Shown: positions 22,167 through 30,430, counted from the first letter of the stretch. The stretch is DNA of 35,924 nt from Gemmiger formicilis (GCF_018784445.1 NZ_WQOH01000001.1:1-35924), one strand, 5' to 3'. Made by a program: numbers and translations. Notes: generated by a model from the letters alone, not told the origin.

Positions 22167-23636
22167 CTATCTTATCACATTTCGTTTGTGTGTTCTTTGT
22201 TTGTTTGGCTTGAAGCGGCTCTTATTTGTTTCATCGGGCAAAGTCAGATCTGGCGTTGGTGCGGGCTTGCGGGTGGTGCGGTCCAGCACGATCTCTACCC
22301 CGTCCACAACGCGCCCGGTGCGGGTGAAGCTGTACCCGCTGATGTAGTTCTGCTGGGTCAGATACTCGAGATAGATCTCGGTGTAGTTGCGCAGGCGCTG
22401 GCGGCGCTGCTTGATGGGAGACGGCTCGCCGAGCTCCTCGTAGATGGACGAGAACAAGATCTTTCGGCTTTGCAGACGGTTGTTTGGGTTCTTCATGCCC
22501 TCGATGCGGGTCAGCAGGTAGTTCTTCAGCACGATGATGGCGGGCGTGTTGTTCAGGCTTGCCCCGGCCAGTGGAGAGTCGGCTTCAAAGTGTACGTTCA
22601 AAAGGTCCATATCCACAAGGGAAATCTGCCGCTTGCTGGACGCATACTGGAACAGCGGCGGCGTGTCGATGAGGAAGTACGCCTCGACCTCCCGCCCGTT
22701 GAGCACGGCGTTCATCCGGTTCATCGGCAAGAGATATTGCGAGACCATCAGGCTCTGCAGGTTTTGCCCTTCCTTGATAAAGTGGGCGGCGGCCTCCTCG
22801 GTGCAGTCCAGCGTGATGGTGGCGTGCCGCATAAATTCTAGCCTGGTGCGGATTGTTTGGACAGCTTCTTCCCGCATACTGGGGTTTTCACTGCCGATCA
22901 TGGCGCGGTACAGCATCGGGATGGTGAAATAAATCGTTCCCGCAATCAGCAGCGAGGAAACGCCGTTTAAGATGGCTTTATCAAAGTTCGTCAGGTTGCC
23001 GCCGCCGTCCAACGCGATGGTTTTCGGAAAATCCATCGTCACGATGGTGGACACATTTTTCCCGGCGCTCTTGCCAACGTATACCTCGTTTTCCTCCTCC
23101 GGCAGCAGCTTGGGCAGATTGCGGAAGATGGAATCCGTCTGCATACTGTATTTTTCCAGGGGGCTCTGGTTCGCACTGGAAAGCAGCATCCGCTCGGAAA
23201 GCGGTTCATTTTTCAGGCCGGACACGTCGCCCGCATACATGGCATTTACCGCACAGGTAATGTAACAGGCCATGCCGGCCGGCATACCGTCCAGCATGCT
23301 TTTGAAGGATGCCCTTGCCAGTGACCGGACCTCTGTCTCCGGCATGGTCAGACTGCCGCCGACTGGGTGGGAAAGGATCTCCAACTGCAGCGCGGCCTGC
23401 TTGGCCTGCAAAAGCTGCTCCTGAAAGGCTTCCTCCCGGCGCTCGCTGACGTAGGGGGAAAACGTTCCGAGCAGACCGCGGTAAATCTGCTGGTCGGTCA
23501 GAATATCGCCGTATTTATCCTGCAATTCCTGAAAGGTGATAAACGGCTCCTTCTGAAAGATGGGCACCAGCAGGGCGGCGTCCTCGGTATAAAGCTTTGC
23601 CTTGGGCGTGGGCAGAGCTTGCTTTTTTTTGGGCAC
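22167..23636 (-). CDS. Candidate plasmid replication initiator protein
   Basis: A 489-residue protein ending 9 bases from the nearest iteron. It is basic at both ends (MPKKKQALPTPKAK; RFKPNKQRTHKRNVIR). Residues about 225-260 (NLTNFDKAILNGVSSLLIAG followed by YFTIPMLYRAMIG) resemble the start of a winged-helix initiator domain, and the C-terminal third (LLTRIEGMKNPNNRLQSRKI to EIYLEYLTQQNYISGYSF) a second one. I do not recognise a named Rep family; the call rests mainly on position beside iterons, primase-helicase and parAB. The start is the GTG at 23636, with AAGGAGG 6 nt upstream; the TTG at 23642 abuts that site. Confidence 0.6.
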   Translation of the reverse strand: MPKKKQALPTPKAKLYTEDAALLVPIFQKEPFITFQELQDKYGDILTDQQIYRGLLGTFSPYVSERREEAFQEQLLQAKQAALQLEILSHPVGGSLTMPETEVRSLARASFKSMLDGMPAGMACYITCAVNAMYAGDVSGLKNEPLSERMLLSSANQSPLEKYSMQTDSIFRNLPKLLPEEENEVYVGKSAGKNVSTIVTMDFPKTIALDGGGNLTNFDKAILNGVSSLLIAGTIYFTIPMLYRAMIGSENPSMREEAVQTIRTRLEFMRHATITLDCTEEAAAHFIKEGQNLQSLMVSQYLLPMNRMNAVLNGREVEAYFLIDTPPLFQYASSKRQISLVDMDLLNVHFEADSPLAGASLNNTPAIIVLKNYLLTRIEGMKNPNNRLQSRKILFSSIYEELGEPSPIKQRRQRLRNYTEIYLEYLTQQNYISGYSFTRTGRVVDGVEIVLDRTTRKPAPTPDLTLPDETNKSRFKPNKQRTHKRNVIR

Positions 23637-23656
23637 GGCCAACCTCCTTGCAAAAA

Positions 23657-23683
23657 GATATTATGACATGGTGACATAATATC
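23657..23683. repeat. Plasmid palindrome copy 5
   Basis: GATATTATG-ACATGGTGA-CATAATATC: the outer 9-bp arms are perfect and the centre is asymmetric. It begins about 7 bases upstream of the ribosome binding site of the initiator gene and could affect its expression. Confidence 0.9.
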
Positions 23684-23710
23684 CTATTCGTATCGACTCT
23701 ATATTTACAG

Positions 23711-23737
23711 GATATTATGACATGGTGACATAATATC
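23711..23737. repeat. Plasmid palindrome copy 6
   Basis: Identical over 27 bases to copy 5, starting 54 bp further on (about five helical turns). It lies 53 bases past the parB stop, between parB and the initiator gene, so it is well placed to be the main parS. Confidence 0.9.
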
Positions 23738-23789
23738 TCGCCCGGAAAGGCGGTTATTTGCGGGCCGGGCGTGCCCGGCCCCTACAGGC

Positions 23790-24647
23790 TCAGCGGTGGG
23801 TGTGCAGCCATTCCTCGGCCATGCGGCGGAAATCCTCCTCCAGCGCGGCGGGCACGGTGACGGAAACGCGCACCGTCTGCGGTTCTGCCTGCAGGGCAGC
23901 ATCCATCTGTTCCGGGGCCATGGCGGCGGTCAGCCTGGCCATTTTGGGGCCTGCCAGCTCGTCGGCATGGTGGGCGGCCAGATACTTCTGATTCTCGGCA
24001 GAAAAATCCACGAGCCGCAGCGCCGTTGTCAGCGGCAGCTTGCCGCCGTCCAGCAGCTTGAGCAGGCTGCCGTCCAGACTGCCCAGCCGCACATACCGCG
24101 CGATCTGACGGGCGGAGAGATTGTATTCTTCGCCGATCTGTTCATACTTTGATTTGCGCACGCCGTTCCTGCTGCGCTTTTTGCGCCCGGCCAGCGCGTA
24201 CTTCTGGGAGATGCTCCGCGCCTTCTCCGACGGCGTCAGCACGCGCTGCACGTAGTTGGAATCGACGACGATCTCGTGCGCCTCGTCGGCGGTGATGTCC
24301 GTCAGTACGGTGGCGGGGATGCGGCGGTATTTGTCCTCGCCGGTCTTTTCCAACAGGGCAGTGTAAGCCCGCACGCGGTTGTGGCCGCTTAAAATCATCA
24401 GCGCGCCATCCGGCTGCTTCCAGACCACAATGGGGTGCAGCAGGTCGTTGGCCCGGATGCTCTCGATCAGCTCCAGCAGCTTGTCGTCGGGGAGCGGCGC
24501 GTAAAAGTTCCAGTCAGCCGGGGCAGGGGAGAGCTTGTCCAGCGGCACTTCCTCCAGACGCCGTGTGCCGGGCAGATCGGCCATCAAAGAGGGGAGAGAC
24601 ACCGCACCGGCAGCAGGGGAGACGACGGTCCGTTTTTTTAAAGCCAT
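23790..24647 (-). CDS. parB: ParB-family partition protein
   Basis: A 285-residue DNA-binding protein. The ParB/Srx N-terminal domain shows VPLDKLSPAPADWNFYAPLP and LSGHNRVRAYTALLEKTGED; the central helix-turn-helix is EQIGEEYNLSARQIARYVRL; the C-terminal segment QTVRVSVTVPAALEEDFRRM is probably the dimerisation domain. It would bind parS and, with ParA, distribute plasmid copies at division. It starts 18 bases after the parA stop, forming a parAB operon. Two copies of the plasmid palindrome lie just beyond its stop. Confidence 0.88.
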   Translation of the reverse strand: MALKKRTVVSPAAGAVSLPSLMADLPGTRRLEEVPLDKLSPAPADWNFYAPLPDDKLLELIESIRANDLLHPIVVWKQPDGALMILSGHNRVRAYTALLEKTGEDKYRRIPATVLTDITADEAHEIVVDSNYVQRVLTPSEKARSISQKYALAGRKKRSRNGVRKSKYEQIGEEYNLSARQIARYVRLGSLDGSLLKLLDGGKLPLTTALRLVDFSAENQKYLAAHHADELAGPKMARLTAAMAPEQMDAALQAEPQTVRVSVTVPAALEEDFRRMAEEWLHTHR

Positions 24648-24665
24648 ACAGTATTACCGCCTTTC

Positions 24666-25637
24666 TCAAACGCAGCGCTTCAAAATTTCTTTCGTAAGGG
24701 CGCGGTACTCTTTCGAGATACGCGCACTGCCCGCGTAGTCCAGCACGGGGCGGTTCTCCCACTGGGCGTTCTGCAGGCGGCTGTCAACCCGGATGATCTG
24801 CTCAAACAGAAGGGCGCTGTAACTTTCCCGCAGCTGGTCCATGGCCGCCTCGGTGATCAGGCGGTTGCGGGCATCGTAGCGGTTTATGATGATGCCGCCC
24901 ACCTGCAAGGTCGGGTTGTACGGTTTGATGCCCTCGACAAACTGCAGCACCACGGCCAGGCCGTCCAAATCAAAGCTGGCGGGCTGGGCGGGGATCAGCA
25001 CATAGTTGGAGGCGTTCACGATGTTGAAGTTCAGCAGCGACAGATTCGGATTCGTGTCGATGAGGATGTAATCATAATAGCCGCGCTCGACAACGGGGCG
25101 CAGGATGCTGCGCACGATGTTCTCGCGGCTGATTTTGGTAAACAGCGCCATGTCCAGCGTACCCATCGAAACATCCGCCACGATGATGTCGATATTCTCA
25201 AATTTGGTGGGCTGTATGTAGCCGTTCAAGTCCTGCTCCGCCAGCACCGCCGCGCCGAAGTTCTTCTCGCTGCGGGGCATGTCGAAGCTGCTGGACAGGT
25301 TGCGCTGCCCATCGCCGTCGATGACAAGGATGCGCAGCCCCAGCTCGGCCATCGAGGTGGCAATGCCGCTGCAAAGGCTGGTCTTGCCGCAGCCGCCCTT
25401 GTTGTTGAGCATGCAGAGCACCTTGGTGTCGTGGAAGTCGGGGTGGTAGATTTCGTTGATGTCGACTTCCAGATAGGCACATAGCTTCTCGATGTTTTCG
25501 AGGTCGGTTGCGCTGCGGCCGGTTTCGATCTGTTTGATGGTGGAAAGGTTTACACCGGTGGCAGTGGCAAGCTCCTTTTGGGTGATGTCCTGCTCAAGGC
25601 GTATATTTTTCAGCCGCGCATAGTCTAGTTTTACCAT
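24666..25637 (-). CDS. parA: ParA-type ATPase with N-terminal HTH
   Basis: A 323-residue protein in two parts. Residues 1-65 are an XRE-type helix-turn-helix (LKNIRLEQDITQKELATATG and NLSTIKQIETGRS). The rest is a deviant Walker ParA/MinD ATPase: NNKGGCGKTSLCSGIA (with the signature Lys), VIDGDGQRNLS, DYILIDTNPNLSLLN, and ALIPAQPA-like VLIPAQPASFDLDG. ParA proteins with their own HTH usually repress the parAB promoter, and direct repeats lie downstream of the -10 here. The start is ATG at 25637 with GGAGG just upstream. It leads the parAB operon. Confidence 0.9.
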   Translation of the reverse strand: MVKLDYARLKNIRLEQDITQKELATATGVNLSTIKQIETGRSATDLENIEKLCAYLEVDINEIYHPDFHDTKVLCMLNNKGGCGKTSLCSGIATSMAELGLRILVIDGDGQRNLSSSFDMPRSEKNFGAAVLAEQDLNGYIQPTKFENIDIIVADVSMGTLDMALFTKISRENIVRSILRPVVERGYYDYILIDTNPNLSLLNFNIVNASNYVLIPAQPASFDLDGLAVVLQFVEGIKPYNPTLQVGGIIINRYDARNRLITEAAMDQLRESYSALLFEQIIRVDSRLQNAQWENRPVLDYAGSARISKEYRALTKEILKRCV

Positions 25638-25679
25638 AAAAACCTCCAAATTCGGGAAAAGGTGTTATCCATAAGGTTA

Positions 25680-25728
25680 TAACTTTAATGATTTAACTTT
25701 ATTATACCATAAGGAAATAGAATTGCAA
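25680..25728 (-). promoter_or_regulatory. parAB promoter with direct-repeat operator
   Basis: On the minus strand TTGCAA (25728-25723), a 16-nt spacer and an extended -10 (TGG then TATAAT, 25706-25701). Downstream, the 8-mer TAACTTTA (plus strand) occurs at 25680-25687 and 25694-25701, 14 bp apart, covering the transcription start. This is a likely autoregulation site for the HTH of ParA. Confidence 0.7.
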
Positions 25729-25739
25729 GACGTTTTATT

Positions 25740-26148
25740 TTAAAAAAGAAAATTAGCCCCTTGAGATTTCATCACCTTCCGAGAGGTGTTGTCGGGTGTT
25801 ATTAAAGCCCCGGAAACCCTTGAAAATACGCCAATTTATCCATGCGAAGGCGTTATAGGCTGTTATCGAACATTACCGCATTTTTATGGCCTCACGGACG
25901 CTCGTGAGGGAAAAATTAAGGGCAAAACACAGGGAACGACAAGAGAATGAAGTGGCAAAGAGAAATGTCGTGATGTGTGCCAGGCTCCGCCGGAGCCTCC
26001 CCTGTGCGAAGCCGGACAACTGAATATAGCGGCTCTTGTGAGCCGATGGATTGACGGACATTAGTATTTCTGCTGATGTCCGTTTTTCTATGCCCAAAAT
26101 CAGATGCGAAGGAGGTTCCGGGCTGGGCCTCCTTTTTGCGTCTCAATG
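25740..26148. other. Gene-free, hairpin-rich junction between backbone and conjugative-element DNA
   Basis: I see no gene in these 409 bases. They hold a series of short perfect hairpins: CCTCACG/CGTGAGG (25890-25909), GGCTCC/GGAGCC (25983-25997), CGGCTC/GAGCCG (26030-26045), and two terminator-like stems at 26054-26088 and 26109-26138. Such clustering occurs around oriT regions and control regions of integrative elements. The change from AT-rich plasmid DNA to GC-rich element DNA occurs here, near 25.75-25.9 kb. Confidence 0.5.
26054..26088 (+). terminator. Terminator upstream of the second ParB gene
   Basis: ACGGACAT pairs with ATGTCCGT, followed by TTTTTC. A second stem, AAGGAGG with CCTCCTT and a T-run (26109-26138), follows 20 bases later. 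Two terminators before a gene suggest insulation or regulated read-through. Confidence 0.7.
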
Positions 26149-26161
26149 GAGGTGAGAAGCA

Positions 26162-27079
26162 TTGAGCGACAAGCCCGCGTCACCTGCCAGGGGACGAAAG
26201 AAAACTGCCCCGCCTGCCCAGCAGCCACCCCAGGAAGAAGTGGTGGTCCGCCTGCCACTGGCGGACCTTTATCCATTCCCGGACCACCCTTTTCAGGTAC
26301 GGGACGATGAGGAAATGCGGGAGACAATCCAGAGCGTCAAAGAGTATGGCGTGATTGTTCCTGCTATTGTGCGGCCCCGCGAGGAAGGCGGCTATGAGAT
26401 TGTGGCCGGACACCGGCGCAAATACGCCTGTGAGCAGGCCGGTCTGGATACCATGCCGGTTCTGATCCGCAACCTGGACCGGGACGCTGCCACCATCATC
26501 ATGGTGGACAGCAACCTTCAGCGGGAGAATATCCTGCCCAGCGAAAGGGCCAAGGCATACAAGATGAAGCTGGAGGCCATCAAGCGGCAGGGGGCACGAA
26601 ACGATTTAACTTCGCCGAAAATTTCGGCGAAGTTGAGAAGCGATGATGAGATCGGCCAGCAGATGGGGGTCAGCGGCGATACCGTCCGCAACTATATTTC
26701 CCTGACGAACCTGGTCCCGGAGCTGATGCAGATGGTAGACGAGAAAAAGATCGCCCTTTCACCCGCCTACCAGATTGCAGCTCTCAAGCCGGAGGAACAG
26801 CAGATGCTCGTCACCACAATAGATTACGAGCAGGCCACCCCTTCACTCTCCCAGGCCCAGCGGATGAAGAAATTCAGCCAGGCCGGGCGGCTCAATGAGG
26901 ACAATATGCTGGCAATCATGTCCGAGGAAAAGAAGCCGGAGAAATTTAGTCTGACCTTTGACGGGGACCGCATACGCAAGTATTTTCCAAAATCCTATAC
27001 GCCCCTGCAAATGGAGAACACCATCATCAAGCTGCTTGAGGCATGGCAGAAGAAACGCCAGCGCAGCCAGGAGCGGTAA
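26162..27079 (+). CDS. ParB/Spo0J-like protein of the conjugative element
   Basis: A 305-residue ParB-domain protein, unlike the plasmid ParB. It shows LPLADLYPFPDHPFQVRDDE, YEIVAGHRRKYACEQAGL (ParB box), NLQRENILPSERAKAYKMKL, and the HTH DEIGQQMGVSGDTVRNYISL. This type is carried by Tn1549-like integrative elements. The TTG start at 26162 has GGAGG 9 nt upstream. It points away from the backbone and has no ParA partner. A perfect 27-bp palindrome lies inside the gene. It appears intact, although the rest of its element is gone. Confidence 0.85.
   Translation: MSDKPASPARGRKKTAPPAQQPPQEEVVVRLPLADLYPFPDHPFQVRDDEEMRETIQSVKEYGVIVPAIVRPREEGGYEIVAGHRRKYACEQAGLDTMPVLIRNLDRDAATIIMVDSNLQRENILPSERAKAYKMKLEAIKRQGARNDLTSPKISAKLRSDDEIGQQMGVSGDTVRNYISLTNLVPELMQMVDEKKIALSPAYQIAALKPEEQQMLVTTIDYEQATPSLSQAQRMKKFSQAGRLNEDNMLAIMSEEKKPEKFSLTFDGDRIRKYFPKSYTPLQMENTIIKLLEAWQKKRQRSQER
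26608..26634. repeat. Perfect palindrome inside the second parB gene
   Basis: AACTTCGCCGAAA-A-TTTCGGCGAAGTT, 13-bp perfect arms, falls in coding sequence between the ParB core and the helix-turn-helix. It could be an in-gene ParB binding site or an mRNA hairpin. Confidence 0.8.
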
Positions 27080-27147
27080 AACCGAATACACACAACCCAC
27101 CGGACAATCCATTTGCCCGGCTTTTTCATTTTCACAAGGAGGTATCC

Positions 27148-27498
27148 ATGTATATAAACACTTTCAAATACACACCGGCAGATGTGGACTGCAAACTTTG
27201 CACCGAGTATGTCAAGAAATTTGGCTGCACCGCCTGCGGCTGCCCCTGGATGGCCGAGCGCATCGAGGCGGGTGTTGTGGGCTATGCAGAGGTGGTCCGG
27301 CAGATGTTTCCCCACGACAAGCGCCTGATGGCCCGCCTGGAACCGCTGATCCGGGATTTTCCCGGTATGCTCTGGCAGGATGAGCGCCACCGTCAGCGCA
27401 TGGAGGGTGTGAAAATCCACCTGGGCCACAGCAAACGCCGGGACACGCCTGCTTTCTTTGCGGTCATGTTCCTGTTCACTTCCGATGAGGACATTTAG
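27148..27498 (+). CDS. Cysteine-rich conserved protein of conjugative elements
   Basis: A 116-residue protein with CKLCTEYVKKFGCTACGCPW near the N-terminus: five Cys in 18 residues, a likely metal-binding site. The remainder is helical and charged (MARLEPLIRDFPGMLWQDER). I recall this ORF next to ParB in Tn1549-type elements; its function is unknown. AAGGAGG lies 6 nt before the ATG. It follows the ParB gene by 68 bases on the same strand. Confidence 0.75.
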   Translation: MYINTFKYTPADVDCKLCTEYVKKFGCTACGCPWMAERIEAGVVGYAEVVRQMFPHDKRLMARLEPLIRDFPGMLWQDERHRQRMEGVKIHLGHSKRRDTPAFFAVMFLFTSDEDI

Positions 27499-27707
27499 TT
27501 GAGCCTTTAGAGGGGACACCAGAGCGTGAGCTAACGGAAAGTATTGCTATCGACACGGAAAATTTGAGTGAACTTGATACAGTTGAGTATGTGAAAAAAG
27601 CCCAAGTCGGAGATATAATCAAAGTATGCTATTTGAAAGAATATAGCGATATTAGTAATGGCGTGATTGCTGTTTACGAGATTATCCCATTAGAGAAAAC
27701 CAAATAG
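27498..27707 (+). pseudogene. C-terminal fragment of an unidentified protein
   Basis: An open stretch without a start codon reads VEPLEGTPERELTESIAIDT, continues through AQVGDIIKVCYLKEYSDISN and ends EIIPLEKTK. Its AT-rich codons differ from the genes on either side. It overlaps the previous stop by one base. It looks like the tail of a gene lost by deletion; I do not recognise the family. Confidence 0.45.
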
Positions 27708-27725
27708 TCCACCACTTTATGGAAT

Positions 27726-28591
27726 GAGGGTATCCCGGCGCGGTAGAGGCTGGAACGGTCAGAGCGGTCATTAAGGTCGATGACAAGGAAACCAAGTATC
27801 CCGTTGAGGCCCACACCGGAACCCTTACCATCCGTGGTGTTACCAAGGCCGGTTCCACCACGGAAGTGGTTTCCAGCGTGACCCAGCCGGTCAGCAGCGT
27901 GACCGCTGTCCTGCCGAAAGACACGGTCTATACGGTCAATGACAGCGATGTCAAGGTGGTTGACGGTCGGCCCTCTCTGCTGGTGGATGAGATCGTCTCT
28001 ACGGATAACTCTGCCAGCGGCAGCGATTACCGCGGCGTGCTGGTGGACAAGGCGGTAAAACTTGTCGGTGAGGGCTTCCAGAACGTGGCGACCCAGGCAA
28101 AGTATCTTGACCTGGTGGATGCTGCCAACGGAAACACCTGGATCCAGACGGACAGCAATGTCACCATCTACTGGCCGTATCCCCAGGGCACCGACGCCAA
28201 TACCAAGTTCCGCCTGGTGCATTTTGACGGTCTGGACCGTGAAATGACTGCGGACGAGGTCATGGATGCCATCAACAAGAACGAGCCTGTGGTCGTGAAA
28301 GACCTGGTGACCGATCAATACGGCATCCGCTTCGAGACGGACAGCTTCTCTCCCTTTGTGCTGGTGTGGGACAACACCCAGACCACGACGGTTACGGAGG
28401 AAGATGACCATCCCGACATCGCCGAGGCCATTGCCAACGGCACCTGGGGCCAGCCCACGCCGACTCCCGCACCCGCAGTGGTGCCGCAGACCGGTGACAA
28501 CATGCCCGTCATGCTGCTGGTGATTCTGGCAGTGGTTGCTGCAGGCGCGATCGTTGTGCTGGTGGTCGTGCGCAAGCGCAACCGTCACTGA
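27726..28591 (+). pseudogene. C-terminal part of a sortase-anchored surface protein
   Basis: About 288 codons without a proper start. A TGA lies in frame at about 27723 and the first residues (VEAGTVRAVIKVDDKETKYP) are mid-domain. The tail is typical of a cell-wall protein: a Pro/Thr linker (GQPTPTPAPAV), the sortase signal VPQTG, a hydrophobic segment and RKRNRH. The signal peptide and most of the ectodomain are absent. A GTG at about 27867 could start a shorter product, but it would lack a secretion signal. It marks another deletion joint near 27.71 kb. Confidence 0.75.
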
Positions 28592-28674
28592 GCACTGCGC
28601 CCGGGACAACAGGGCCATAGCATAAAATAAAACTCCCCGCTCATGAGTTTTTTGTTTGTTGAAAATGGGGCGGA

Positions 28675-28929
28675 TCAGCGCAGGCAGGCTCTGGCACGTT
28701 CCAGATCCTCCCGCTTGACATAGATGGTGTAAGTCCAGGAATCCGCCGCGCTCTGCCCAAAGGTTCCGGAACGCTCGCGGGTGCCGGCGGAAAAGACGGA
28801 GGGCGAGGTCCGACTGTGGGAGGCAACATGATACTCGATGCCGGCCTGCTCAAGGGCGGCGGAGACTTTCTGGCTTTGCTCCAGCGTGCCGCAGACAGTC
28901 AGCTCGCTGCGGTTGAAAACGGTGATCAT
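28675..28929 (-). CDS. Small conserved protein, DUF2007-like
   Basis: An 84-residue protein (MITVFNRSELTVCGTLEQSQ to EDLERARACLR). The pattern of a beta strand, a helix with EQSQKVSAALEQAGIEYHV, a variable loop, and a final strand-helix YTIYVKREDLERA resembles small DUF2007/putative signal-transducing proteins. GGAAGGAG lies about 6 nt before the ATG at 28929. It stands alone and convergent to the surface-protein fragment. Confidence 0.6.
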   Translation of the reverse strand: MITVFNRSELTVCGTLEQSQKVSAALEQAGIEYHVASHSRTSPSVFSAGTRERSGTFGQSAADSWTYTIYVKREDLERARACLR

Positions 28930-28935
28930 CGGCAA

Positions 28936-29464
28936 ACTCCTTCCTGTTTATGGCTGGCGGTGCTGTGTAAGGTGTGCTCGGCATGCTGAGAGAAAACCGG
29001 GACCCAGCGGCACTCTGCCGGGCAGCTATGACGGCTGCTGGCTCCGGAACGGGGCGGTTTTGCCCATAGTTGGATTTATGACCTTGCCAACGCCGCGGCA
29101 CCCCGAAACACTCTTACACATATTGTACGCTGCAAAAAGATTCTTTTTCTCAGTATAGCAGGACCGGGGCCTGGAATCAATGATCTTTGACGCGAAGCGG
29201 CGGCCTGCGGGGAACGTATTGTGTGACGGGTTGCATACAAAAAGACACGGGATTTTCACTGCCCGATACGGGACGGGTTTTGGAGGCAACGGGAGAGGAT
29301 CAGCGTCTTGTACAAACGGGCGGAAATTGCCCAAAAACCGGAAAATCGCGGGGGATAGAGCTGTAAAAATACGTTGATATGTTGACAGTGGGGTAAAAAT
29401 AGCGTATGCTATAAATGGAATGTATTGGAATAATACATAATGAGTATATGTCAGTAGGACGAGC
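28936..29464 (+). promoter_or_regulatory. Intergenic region and gntR promoter
   Basis: Most of these 529 bases hold no gene I can support. At the right end TTGACA (29382-29387), 17 nt and TATGCT (29405-29410) make a good promoter for gntR. Downstream lies ATGTATT-GGAAT-AATACAT (29420-29438), a 7-bp-arm inverted repeat, running into ACATAATG, related to the ACATTATGT motif at the other two promoters of the locus. This is a likely autoregulatory operator. Confidence 0.6.
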
Positions 29465-30223
29465 ATGGATCTGAACGAGGCGCGCTTCAAACTGAATAAA
29501 GACATCCCGATCCCGCTGTACTACCAGGTGAAGCGTATGGTCTTAAATGAGATCGCCAACGGCAACCTGAAGCTGGGAGACAAACTGCCGGCGGAGATCG
29601 AATTCTGCGAAAGCCTTCAGATCAGCCGTCCCACGGTCCGCCTGGCCCTCAATGAGCTGGTGGCGGAAGGTATCCTGGTGCGCAAAAAGCGCAGCGGCAC
29701 CTTTGTGGCCGAACCCAAAATCGCCCTGGAAATCAACCAGAGTGTGGAAAACTTCCAGCGCCTGATGCTGAACAGCGCCCGGGAATGCACTGTCGAGGTG
29801 CTGGACCTGTGCGTGGTGGATAAGATCGAGGAGATCAACCAGCACCTGAACCTGAGTAGCAGCGAGGACCTGATCTACCTCAAACGCCTGTGGAAAGTGG
29901 GCGAAACCCCCATTGTGTACAATGCGACCTATCTGCCCTCCACCCGTTTTTCCATGCTGCTGGACAAGGATTACTCGGAACTCAACCTGTTTGAGATCCT
30001 GCAGCTGAACTGTGGCATCCATGCCACCAGCCGCCATGTAAAGACCGAGGCGGTCCTGGCCAGCAAGAACGACATTGAACTTTTGGGCATTGAGCGGACG
30101 CGGGCATCCCTGCTGTATGTGACCGATCAGGTCAACGACGAACAGGGGCAGCCCATCTGCTGGTCCATCTCCCGGTATCGCGGCGATAAAGTATTCTTGT
30201 CTTATCAGACCGAAATCGTCTGA
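29465..30223 (+). CDS. GntR-family transcriptional regulator, HutC/UTRA type
   Basis: A 252-residue regulator. Residues 15-80 are the GntR winged helix (IPLYYQVKRMVLNEIANGNL; LPAEIEFCESLQISRPTVRL; GTFVAEPK). Residues 95-245 match the UTRA ligand-binding domain, with YLKRLWKVGETPIVYNATYL and the C-terminal GQPICWSISRYRGDK being characteristic. UTRA domains bind sugars, amino acids or organic acids and release the operator. It precedes the catabolic operon in the same direction with its own promoter and terminator, so it is the probable local repressor. Confidence 0.93.
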   Translation: MDLNEARFKLNKDIPIPLYYQVKRMVLNEIANGNLKLGDKLPAEIEFCESLQISRPTVRLALNELVAEGILVRKKRSGTFVAEPKIALEINQSVENFQRLMLNSARECTVEVLDLCVVDKIEEINQHLNLSSSEDLIYLKRLWKVGETPIVYNATYLPSTRFSMLLDKDYSELNLFEILQLNCGIHATSRHVKTEAVLASKNDIELLGIERTRASLLYVTDQVNDEQGQPICWSISRYRGDKVFLSYQTEIV

Positions 30224-30254
30224 GTAACAGTCCTTCCTGGACAATAAAAAAGAA

Positions 30255-30298
30255 AGCCTGTTTTTTGTCTTAACCGATAAAAAACAGGCTCTCTTTTT
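30255..30298 (+). terminator. Terminator of gntR
   Basis: AGCCTGTTTTTT pairs with AAAAAACAGGCT, followed by CTCTTTTTG. Confidence 0.85.
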
Positions 30299-30330
30299 GT
30301 GTAAAAGGAAGATTTTCACCAAATATAAAA

Positions 30331-30368
30331 ATAATGTGTTGACATTATGTAATGTTCGCCTATATAAT
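30331..30368 (+). promoter_or_regulatory. Promoter and operator of the catabolic operon
   Basis: TTGACA (30339-30344), an 18-nt spacer and TATAAT (30363-30368). ATAATGT-GTTG-ACATTAT (30331-30348) is a perfect 7-bp-arm inverted repeat around the -35 box, overlapping ACATTA-TG-TAATGT (30342-30355). Binding of the GntR protein here would block RNA polymerase. Confidence 0.75.
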
Positions 30369-30430
30369 TTTGCTAAAGTTAATAATTACATATTGAAATA
30401 AAGTGATGCTTACAGAAAGGAGAACAGGCT

